NCBI GenBank assembly: GCA_947856335.1
Contig: CANUCD010000021.1
Coordinates: 1 to 12,531 of the forward strand
Direction: 5' to 3'
From: an uncultured Bacilli bacterium
Lineage (GTDB): Bacteria > Bacillota_I > Bacilli_A > RF39 > UBA660
DNA: 12,531 bases
In this document: positions 1 through 5,249 of the stretch, piece by piece
How positions within the stretch are numbered: the stretch's first letter is position 1
Layout of the letters: each line of letters starts with the position of its first letter
Made by a program: the position numbers and the translations under genes
The notes under the pieces: generated by a model
Told to the model about the DNA's origin: nothing
Database searches by the model: none
What the model saw: the letters and a program-made list of their open reading frames with translations, nothing else

Positions 1-52
1 TCTCCTACTCACAGATATTATATCATATCAGGTGTAAAACTGCAATTTATGT

Positions 53-80
53 AAAAAAAACAAATGCTATTAGCACTTGT
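53..80 (-). terminator. Rho-independent terminator of the rubrerythrin gene
   Basis: Read on the minus strand, a 9-bp stem (one G-U pair) with a 3-nt loop spans 60-80 and is followed by a run of eight T (plus-strand A at 53-60). It begins four bases after the rubrerythrin stop codon. Confidence 0.9.
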
Positions 81-84
81 CTTA

Positions 85-624
85 TTAGTAATTTTCAGCT
101 TTAAGTTCCATAAAACTTTGAGGATGAGCACATACTGGACATACCTTTGGAGCTTCAGTACCAACATGAACATAACCACAGTTACGGCATACCCATACCA
201 TCTCTTCTCCTCTTTTGAAAACGAGATTATCATCAATGTTGCCTACAAGTTTTAGGTATCTTTCTTCATGAGTTTTTTCAATACCTGCAACACCTTCAAA
301 TAGATTTGCTATACGATCAAATCCCTCTTCACGTGCTACTTCAGCAAATTCTTTGTACATTTCTGTCCATTCATAATTTTCGCCTGCAGCAGCATCTTTT
401 AAATTTGTTAAAGTATCTGGAACTTTTCCTCCATGTAATTCTTTGAACCACATTTTTGCGTGTTCTTTTTCATTATTTGCAGTTTCTTCAAATATTGCTG
501 CAATTTGTTCATAACCATCTTTCTTTGCTTGTGATGCATAATAAGAGTATTTATTTCTTGCTTGTGATTCACCAGCAAAAGCAGCCATTAAATTAGCTTC
601 TGTTTTTGAACCTTTTAATTCCAT
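85..624 (-). CDS. rbr: Rubrerythrin (non-haem diiron peroxidase with rubredoxin domain)
   Basis: Rubrerythrins reduce hydrogen peroxide to water in the cytoplasm of anaerobes, taking electrons through their rubredoxin iron. The 179-residue product has the usual two-domain layout. Residues 1-135 form the ferritin-like four-helix bundle, with ligand motifs AGES (E19), NEKEH (E52, H55) and IEKTHEE (E116 region). Residues 141-179 form the rubredoxin-like domain, with CRNC at 146-149 and CPVC at 162-165 holding one iron. Length is normal for the family and no key residue is missing. The ATG at 622-624 is preceded by GGAGG (633-637). A sigma-A-like promoter lies immediately upstream and a strong terminator immediately downstream, so it is probably a single-gene transcript. 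It diverges from a small J-domain-like gene. I saw no clear PerR box. Confidence 0.97.
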   Translation of the reverse strand: MELKGSKTEANLMAAFAGESQARNKYSYYASQAKKDGYEQIAAIFEETANNEKEHAKMWFKELHGGKVPDTLTNLKDAAAGENYEWTEMYKEFAEVAREEGFDRIANLFEGVAGIEKTHEERYLKLVGNIDDNLVFKRGEEMVWVCRNCGYVHVGTEAPKVCPVCAHPQSFMELKAENY

Positions 625-644
625 ATTTATTACCTCCGATTACT

Positions 645-673
645 ATTATAGCGAAACTTGGATTAAAAGTAAA
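645..673 (-). promoter_or_regulatory. Sigma-A-type promoter for rubrerythrin
   Basis: On the minus strand, TTTACT (668-673) is separated by 17 bp from a perfect TATAAT (645-650), about 20 bp before the start codon. Confidence 0.7.
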
Positions 674-688
674 TAACGAAAAAAAGAA

Positions 689-717
689 TTTACATAAAAG
701 TTCCTTTTGTTTATAAT
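689..717 (+). promoter_or_regulatory. Sigma-A-type promoter for the J-domain-like gene
   Basis: TTTACA (689-694), a 17-bp spacer and TATAAT (712-717). The promoter covers the upstream ATG at 707, which rules that codon out as the start of the following gene. Confidence 0.8.
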
Positions 718-739
718 AGTGGTAGATTCAGGAGGAATT

Positions 740-1138
740 ATGAAAAATTTATATCAAGTATTTAATATTCCTGTTAATGCTTCTTTATTAGAAATATGTA
801 AGTCATATCAGTATTTATGTGTTTTAAACCCCTCTTATATTTTTTATTATACTAAAATACTTAAAATACTTTCTTATAGTCCATATCGTCTTTGTTATGA
901 TGCAGCTTTATTAAACTGTGATATACGTATACTTTATCAGTATATATCTTCTTTAGAGGAAGAAGAAGAATACACGCTTGCTTTATTTATTTCTTGGATA
1001 GAAGATTTTAGAGATTTTGTCTATGATTTAAGATATGATTATAAAAAGTGGCAAGATAAGTTAGACGAGTGGTATGATGAGGTAGAAGTAATACTTGTAC
1101 ATTTAAAAGAGAGGATTGAAACTTTTTATTTAAGTTAA
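740..1138 (+). CDS. Small J-domain-like protein lacking the HPD motif
   Basis: The product has 132 residues from the ATG at 740, which has AGGAGG at 730-735; an in-frame ATG at 707 lies inside the promoter and is rejected. Residues 3-58 follow the pattern of a DnaJ J-domain. There is an LYQVFNIPVNASLLEI opening, an amphipathic helix II, a helix III (about 33-44) and a closing helix with YRLCYDAAL, like the R-x-x-YD signature of J-domains. The HPD tripeptide needed to stimulate Hsp70 ATPase is replaced by NPS (30-32), so it should not act as a normal DnaK co-chaperone. Residues 73-132 are charged and probably helical, with an EEEEE run at 73-77. The J-like assignment rests on pattern recognition. 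It diverges from rbr and converges on a small membrane-protein gene. Confidence 0.7.
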   Translation: MKNLYQVFNIPVNASLLEICKSYQYLCVLNPSYIFYYTKILKILSYSPYRLCYDAALLNCDIRILYQYISSLEEEEEYTLALFISWIEDFRDFVYDLRYDYKKWQDKLDEWYDEVEVILVHLKERIETFYLS

Positions 1139-1160
1139 AAAAATGCTTTTATTAAGCATT
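1137..1160 (-). terminator. Terminator at the end of the DUF3048 / small membrane protein operon
   Basis: A perfect 7-bp stem (1142-1148 with 1154-1160) and a 5-nt loop, followed on the minus strand by seven T. It overlaps the stop codon of the 81-residue gene. On the plus strand the U-tract is poor, so it works best for minus transcripts but may also help stop the convergent J-like gene. Confidence 0.8.
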
Positions 1161-1397
1161 CTTATCATTGATTAGAGGGTCATCAAATTCATCATTAGTA
1201 TATACTTCTACAGATGGATGAACCTCTATTTTTTTATCTTCTTTTATAGGAGCGATAGGTTTTATTTGTTTTTTCTTTTTATCTTGTGTGTTAGTATTAG
1301 AATCAACTAAATAACCAATTAAAGCAAATACTAAGATTAAAGAAATTACTAAAAACCAGATGTAATTATTTAATAAAAATTCAATGAATGTATCCAC
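1152..1397 (-). CDS. Small single-pass membrane protein, function unknown
   Basis: The protein has 81 residues. Its start is GTG (1395-1397), supported by a perfect AGGAGG at 1404-1409. A hydrophobic segment at about residues 12-31 is a clear transmembrane helix. It is followed by a lysine-rich patch (KKKKQ, about 40-44), which by the positive-inside rule places the C-terminal tail in the cytoplasm. The tail is polar and acidic towards its end (NDEFDDP). No enzymatic motif is visible. It lies 31 bp downstream of the DUF3048 gene on the same strand and shares its terminator, so the two are probably co-transcribed and may act together at the membrane. I do not recognise the family. Confidence 0.75.
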   Translation of the reverse strand: MDTFIEFLLNNYIWFLVISLILVFALIGYLVDSNTNTQDKKKKQIKPIAPIKEDKKIEVHPSVEVYTNDEFDDPLINDKNA

Positions 1398-1428
1398 TTT
1401 TAACCTCCTAATATAATCTTATGCTTAT

Positions 1429-2475
1429 TTAAGATATACTAATACTTCCGTTTGTTGGAACAATATGTATCCAAGTATTTCCATCATTTACAGTTATTTC
1501 TTCACCATTTTCATAACGATAAATAGTTTCGGCTGCTCTACTTTTTTTCTCCCAAGTAATAGGAATAATTTTACCCTCAGTAATAAACTTGCCTTTACCA
1601 GTTCCGATATTATCTAAGTCTTGACGTCCTTTACTGTCACCAGCAATAGAAGTATTTCCTATTTGGTATACTATAATGTTTTTTACGGTATATTGTTTTT
1701 TGGTTTCATAATCCGTATGAGCTTTATCATTTACATATTGCTTATATACTTTATTTTCACTATCATATACATAATTTGTTATAGTACTTCCAGAATATTT
1801 AATATCAACATTTAAAGCATCTGTTTTATTATCTGGCAAATTAACAGATTCAGCACTATAATTTAAAAGTAAATCTTTATTAGTTTCTTTCCTGTATCCT
1901 AAATCATCTACTTTATCTTGTAGAGCTTTTAAATTAGTAAATGCTTTGTGTTCTAAGTTTATTCCACTTATATTTTGTCTAAAGAAATATGGAGAACCAT
2001 AAGTTAGACCATTTAAATTATCTATATCTAAAGAAGCAATATCACTCTCGGCTTGTGGAGACCATCCCCAGTGAACATAATATGCATCATTTTCTAGAAC
2101 ATAATCAATATAATAGTGTCTTGCACTTCGAACGTTTCCTACTACTTCATTGGTTTTATCTTTAAAAAGAGCTAAATATCTTGTTATGCCACCCTCAACA
2201 ACTATTTCATAAACTAAATATGCATCTTGCAACCCTGTATGATATGGTCTTGCAGCACCAATATTATTTATCATAACAGCATATGGTCTTGATTTACTAT
2301 TTAAGTCTACTACTTTTACTTTACTTTCTTCTTTATTTTCTTCTTTCGTTTCAGTTTTGTCTTCCTTTTTGATATCATCTTTTTTAGATAGAGCAAGACC
2401 AGCACTTATACCTCCAACTAGAATGATTGCTAGCACTGCTCCTATTATTACTAAATTTTTCTTTTTTAACTTCAT
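1429..2475 (-). CDS. DUF3048 (YerB-like) membrane-anchored extracytoplasmic protein
   Basis: The 348-residue product has a basic N-terminus and a hydrophobic segment at 8-29, a Lys/Glu-rich linker (about 31-54), then the DUF3048 domain. The domain is recognised by RPYAVMINN (63-71), the ARPYHTGLQDAYLVYEI stretch (75-91), GNVRSARHYYIDY (113-125) and WGWSPQA (136-142). Bacillus YerB is a lipoprotein of this family whose biochemical role is not established. This copy has no Cys after the hydrophobic segment, so it is anchored by an uncleaved or ordinary signal segment rather than by lipid. The ATG at 2473-2475 has an AGAGGT-type ribosome site. It lies 39 bp downstream of trxB and 31 bp upstream of a small membrane protein gene. 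The DUF3048 assignment is firm; the function is unknown. Confidence 0.88.
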   Translation of the reverse strand: MKLKKKNLVIIGAVLAIILVGGISAGLALSKKDDIKKEDKTETKEENKEESKVKVVDLNSKSRPYAVMINNIGAARPYHTGLQDAYLVYEIVVEGGITRYLALFKDKTNEVVGNVRSARHYYIDYVLENDAYYVHWGWSPQAESDIASLDIDNLNGLTYGSPYFFRQNISGINLEHKAFTNLKALQDKVDDLGYRKETNKDLLLNYSAESVNLPDNKTDALNVDIKYSGSTITNYVYDSENKVYKQYVNDKAHTDYETKKQYTVKNIIVYQIGNTSIAGDSKGRQDLDNIGTGKGKFITEGKIIPITWEKKSRAAETIYRYENGEEITVNDGNTWIHIVPTNGSISIS

Positions 2476-2500
2476 ACTGCACCTCTATTTTCGTAATCTT

Positions 2501-2529
2501 AGTATAACACAAAATTAAGTGTTTGAACA
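2501..2529 (-). promoter_or_regulatory. Possible extended -10 promoter for the DUF3048 gene
   Basis: On the minus strand TATACT (2501-2506) is preceded by TGT, an extended -10 pattern. The -35 region is weak (TGTTCA, three of six matches) and overlaps the end of trxB. Read-through from trxB is also possible, as no terminator separates the two genes. Confidence 0.45.
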
Positions 2530-3411
2530 GTCTAATTGATTCATATATATAACAGCTTCGGCACCCTCACTTGCAGCACTAACTATTTGATAAATATCTT
2601 TTTTAGTAACATCCCCACTTGCATATACACCGTTTATATTTGTTTTTTGATGATTGTCTACTAAAATATATCCATCTTCCATTTTTATATTCGTATTTTT
2701 TAAAAAGTCAGTATTAGGAATAAAACCAATATAGATAAATAAACCTTGAATATTTAAAGTTTTACCACTTTTTAGAGTTATTCCCTTTAAAGTATCATTT
2801 TTTATATCTAATTTTATTACTTCATCATTTAAGATAAGTTTAATATTATCCTTTTCTTTTACTTTTTTTATGAGTTCTTTTTCGCCTCTAAACTCTTCTC
2901 TTCGATGAATTAAATAGACTTTACTTGCTATATTTGCTAAGTAAAGAGCTTCACTTAGAGCAGATGAACCTCCTCCTACGACGGCAATTTCTTTGTTTTT
3001 ATAAAATATTCCATCACATAAAGCACAAGTACTAATTCCTTTTCCTAATAATTTTTCTTCATTTTCTAGCCCTAACATTTTAGGATATCTTCCACTGGCT
3101 ATTAAAATATTTTTAGTCTCATAAACATTATTTGTTGTTTTAACAATCTTTACCTTATCTAATAATATATCAGTTACTTTTTCTAGTTTATATTCAATTT
3201 CCATTTTATTTACTTCATTAAAAAGATTATATGCTAAATCAGGTCCTGATATATTAAAGTTTCCTGGATAATTATCAATCTTACTTATTTTATTTATCGT
3301 ACCACCCGGAGTGCTTCCCTCTAATAATAAGACTTTAAGATTGGCTCTTTTAGCATAAATACTTGCACTAATACCTGATATACCCATACCAATAATGATT
3401 AAATCATACAT
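2515..3411 (-). CDS. trxB: Thioredoxin reductase (NADPH, FAD-dependent)
   Basis: This flavoenzyme transfers electrons from NADPH through FAD and a redox disulfide to thioredoxin in the cytoplasm. In the 298-residue product the FAD-binding GMGISG is at 8-13. The active-site CxxC is C129-A-L-C132 followed by DG. The second nucleotide-binding motif GGGSSA is at 146-151, and HRREEFR at 169-175 is the arginine-rich signature of NADPH-using members. The C-terminal FAD contact GVYASGDV is at 261-268. Length is slightly short but complete. The start ATG overlaps the lgt stop as UAAUG, with AGGAGG (3420-3425) inside lgt, so translation is probably coupled. The pairing with lgt suggests one transcript. 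Cys295 near the end is not part of a known motif. A ferredoxin/flavodoxin reductase of the same fold is less likely because the CxxC is present. Confidence 0.92.
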   Translation of the reverse strand: MYDLIIIGMGISGISASIYAKRANLKVLLLEGSTPGGTINKISKIDNYPGNFNISGPDLAYNLFNEVNKMEIEYKLEKVTDILLDKVKIVKTTNNVYETKNILIASGRYPKMLGLENEEKLLGKGISTCALCDGIFYKNKEIAVVGGGSSALSEALYLANIASKVYLIHRREEFRGEKELIKKVKEKDNIKLILNDEVIKLDIKNDTLKGITLKSGKTLNIQGLFIYIGFIPNTDFLKNTNIKMEDGYILVDNHQKTNINGVYASGDVTKKDIYQIVSAASEGAEAVIYMNQLDCSNT

Positions 3412-4235
3412 TATTTTTTCCTCCTAGTTACAACTCTATTTTTGTTTATATCATGATATAATTCTTCATATTTACCTTTTCTACTTAAAAAAGTTAAATA
3501 AACAAGACCAGTGATGATAAGAACTATAGATAGTATTTGAGCTGCTTTAAATCCTCCTAACATTAAAGAGTCTGTACGCCATGCTTCAATAAAGAATCTA
3601 CCAATACTATACCAAATTAAATATATACAGGTTGTTGCTCCTATTTTGATATATTTATACTTTCTAATTAGTATTAGAATAATAAAGCCTAGTAAACACC
3701 ATAATGATTCAAAGTAAAAGGTTGGTAGATAATATATACCACCAATATTCATGCCTTTAATTATAAACTCAGGAATCCATAAGTCATGAAGTTTTTCTAT
3801 AGTTGTTCTTATACCATGAGCTTCACTATTAAAGAAATTCCCCCATCTACCTATAGCTTGAGCTAAAATAATGCTTGGGACTGCCATATCTATTAGCTTT
3901 AAGAAATTTAAATGATGTTTTTTTGATAGTACTACTACAGTAATAACACCAGCGATAAGTCCTCCATGTATGGCAAGTCCACCATTCCAAACAGCAAATA
4001 TTTCTAAAATATTATTTTGATAATAAGAAAAATTAAAGATAACATAATATAATCTTGCTCCTATTATGCCTATTACAATAGCCCAAAAACAAATATTAAA
4101 GATTAAATCTTTGGGATAATTAAACTTTTTAGCTTCTCTTTCTAATAAAATTAAACCAATAATAATACCTACTAGTATTAAAACTGAATACCAATGAATA
4201 TCAATTCCAAATAAACTAAACATAATTGGGTTCAT
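3411..4235 (-). CDS. lgt: Prolipoprotein diacylglyceryl transferase
   Basis: Lgt is an integral membrane enzyme that transfers diacylglycerol from phosphatidylglycerol to the lipobox cysteine of prolipoproteins. The 274-residue product is highly hydrophobic with about seven membrane segments. It carries the family signatures: IHGG (H90) in the conserved loop, GRWGNFFNSE at 129-138 (the Lgt signature), and YSIGRFFIEAWRTDSL at 209-224, which holds the conserved Tyr and Arg residues. The lysine/arginine-rich C-terminal tail is cytoplasmic. ATG at 4233-4235 has a GGAG ribosome site (around 4244-4247). It is the first gene of an lgt-trxB unit with a candidate promoter just upstream. No residue known to be essential appears to be missing. 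Confidence 0.96.
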   Translation of the reverse strand: MNPIMFSLFGIDIHWYSVLILVGIIIGLILLEREAKKFNYPKDLIFNICFWAIVIGIIGARLYYVIFNFSYYQNNILEIFAVWNGGLAIHGGLIAGVITVVVLSKKHHLNFLKLIDMAVPSIILAQAIGRWGNFFNSEAHGIRTTIEKLHDLWIPEFIIKGMNIGGIYYLPTFYFESLWCLLGFIILILIRKYKYIKIGATTCIYLIWYSIGRFFIEAWRTDSLMLGGFKAAQILSIVLIITGLVYLTFLSRKGKYEELYHDINKNRVVTRRKK

Positions 4236-4256
4236 ATAATCACTCCATCTAAGTTA

Positions 4257-4285
4257 ATTATACAATATTTTTAGCTTACTTTAAA
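4257..4285 (-). promoter_or_regulatory. Sigma-A-type promoter for lgt-trxB
   Basis: On the minus strand TTTAAA (4280-4285, four of six) is separated by 17 bp from a perfect TATAAT (4257-4262), about 21 bp before the lgt start. Confidence 0.65.
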
Positions 4286-4287
4286 GT

Positions 4288-4395
4288 TTAACTATTTTTT
4301 CTGTTAATGTTTTTGATAGTATAGTATGCTTCTAAATGAATAAGAATTCTATCAACCTTTCTTATTACATCATCAATTAAAATATCCTCTTTCAT
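4288..4395 (-). CDS. Possible small protein of 35 residues
   Basis: A minus-strand ORF from ATG (4393-4395) to TAA (4288-4290) encodes a 35-residue peptide beginning MKEDILIDDVIRKVDRILIH. The predicted peptide alternates charged and aliphatic residues in a helix-like pattern (acidic N-terminus, basic C-terminus). It ends immediately upstream of the lgt -35 element. The ribosome site is weak (GGTGAT about 8 bases upstream) and no promoter is certain, although a TTGACA on the minus strand at 4456-4461 and a TATGAT at 4411-4416 lie upstream. Of the roughly 327 bases between lgt and the HTH gene, this is the only coding candidate I see. I do not recognise it. Confidence 0.45.
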   Translation of the reverse strand: MKEDILIDDVIRKVDRILIHLEAYYTIKNINRKNS

Positions 4396-4446
4396 ATTAT
4401 CACCATCGTTATCATATCATATAATTATTAAAAATACTTGGGCTTC

Positions 4447-4459
4447 GACAAAACTTGTC
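4447..4459. promoter_or_regulatory. Inverted repeat GACAA-N3-TTGTC, possible operator
   Basis: A perfect 5-bp inverted repeat with a 3-bp centre lies about 104 bp upstream of the double-HTH regulator. Dyads of this size are typical XRE operators. It overlaps a minus-strand TTGACA hexamer (4456-4461). Binding by the neighbouring regulator is inference. Confidence 0.35.
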
Positions 4460-4465
4460 AAAAGA

Positions 4466-4475
4466 TGTCATAATT
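4466..4475 (+). repeat. Direct repeat copy 1 (TGTCATAATT)
   Basis: A ten-base sequence repeated exactly at 4537-4546, 71 bp further on. Both copies are preceded by AAAAGAT (directly overlapping here, with a few extra bases in copy 2). Possible operator half-sites for the HTH regulator. Confidence 0.5.
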
Positions 4476-4536
4476 CGCTTTTTATAAATATTTTGAGCTT
4501 ATTCGTGTATATTGCTTAGGGTTTAAAAAGATTACG

Positions 4537-4546
4537 TGTCATAATT
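4537..4546 (+). repeat. Direct repeat copy 2 (TGTCATAATT), next to the HTH gene start
   Basis: Second exact copy of the ten-base repeat, ending 16 bp before the start codon of the double-HTH gene. A protein bound here would block the ribosome site or an overlapping CATAAT -10-like element (4540-4545). I could not assign a convincing promoter to this gene. Confidence 0.5.
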
Positions 4547-4562
4547 ACCCTGAGGGATTGAT

Positions 4563-5090
4563 ATGGAAAAAGAGAGAATTTTGGCTCAAGTTGAAGAAAA
4601 TGCTTATAAGCTTCGGATTAAGCTAGGTTTTACGCAAAGAGATTTTGCCCATCTACTGGGTGTTTCTGCTAGTTATGTTTCTAATTGGGAGAATGGTTAT
4701 AATGAGATTCCTGTGGCTGTTTTAAATAAAATATGTAATTTAGGAAATGTTTCTTTTGATTATATGTTAGGTATTACAAAGAAAAATAATTTAGATGTTG
4801 ATAAACTAGAAGTTATTGACAAAAAATATTTGGGTAAGATGCTTAGAAGTATTAGAAAGATGGAGGGTCTTACACAAGAGAAGATGGCAAGAAAAATACA
4901 TACTTATCGCTTTTTAATTAGTGATTATGAGACGGGAAGAAAAAGTATTAGAACAGCTGATTTAAAAGAGATATGTGAGACTTTTGGGTATAGTGCAGAT
5001 TGGTGTGTAGGAAAAAGGGGTGTGTGTATTCGCTATAAACCTGTTAAAAAGATAGAGGCAAAGGAAGTAAAAAAACTTATATCTAATTAA
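4563..5090 (+). CDS. Transcriptional regulator with two tandem XRE-type HTH domains
   Basis: The protein has 175 residues and two Cro/C1-type helix-turn-helix domains. Domain 1 is residues 14-70, with FTQRDFAHLLGVSASYVSNWENG as helices 2-3 and a FDYMLG end. Domain 2 is residues 90-150, with LTQEKMARKIHTYRFLISDYETG and SADWCVG. A short linker (71-89) joins them and a lysine-rich tail (151-175) follows. Having two DNA-binding domains in one chain suggests it reads a repeated or extended site as a monomer, or bridges two sites. There is no sensor or peptidase domain. The ATG at 4563 follows GAGGG (4552-4556). Direct repeats upstream could be its own operators. It stands alone, ending at a strong hairpin terminator. 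Its target genes cannot be told from the sequence. No phage genes accompany it. Confidence 0.9.
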   Translation: MEKERILAQVEENAYKLRIKLGFTQRDFAHLLGVSASYVSNWENGYNEIPVAVLNKICNLGNVSFDYMLGITKKNNLDVDKLEVIDKKYLGKMLRSIRKMEGLTQEKMARKIHTYRFLISDYETGRKSIRTADLKEICETFGYSADWCVGKRGVCIRYKPVKKIEAKEVKKLISN

Positions 5091-5112
5091 AAAAGAAGCA
5101 TGTGCTTCTTTT
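5091..5112. terminator. Terminator after the double-HTH gene, probably bidirectional
   Basis: A perfect 10-bp inverted repeat (5091-5100 with 5103-5112) starts directly after the stop codon, with T-rich sequence at the 3' arm and A-rich sequence at the 5' arm. It can stop transcripts from either side of this convergent junction. Confidence 0.8.
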
Positions 5113-5165
5113 AGATATTACTCCTTGAAATCGTTAATACTTATAATATTAGATTGAAATCAAAG

Positions 5166-5205
5166 AAAAATATGTACATAAGTAATATCTGTTGTACATA
5201 TTTTT
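5166..5205 (-). terminator. Terminator downstream of the ltaS-like gene
   Basis: A perfect 13-bp stem (5166-5178 with 5193-5205) and a 14-nt loop, 45 bp after the ltaS stop. On the minus strand it ends in TTTTT. The loop is complementary over 10 bases to 5113-5122 (see findings). The rest of the spacer at 5113-5249 holds no credible gene. Confidence 0.75.
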
Positions 5206-5249
5206 AGTTTATGCTTTTAAAATAGTTTTATTGTTCCTCTTTTTACCAA

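Noticed and set aside
1..52. A gene end or RNA in the first 52 bases
   Set aside because: No supported coding frame or structure is visible; the stretch is too short to judge.
64..255. Plus-strand ORFs opposite rubrerythrin, and similar ORFs opposite DUF3048, ltaS, smsB and smsC
   Set aside because: They lie antisense to strongly supported genes, have no ribosome sites and resemble no protein.
707..739. Longer N-terminus for the J-domain-like protein starting at ATG 707
   Set aside because: This ATG lies inside the TTTACA-17-TATAAT promoter and has no ribosome site; ATG 740 has AGGAGG at the right distance.
4563..5090. Double-HTH regulator as a prophage remnant
   Set aside because: No integrase, phage structural gene, attachment repeat or composition change is seen around it; flanking genes are housekeeping.
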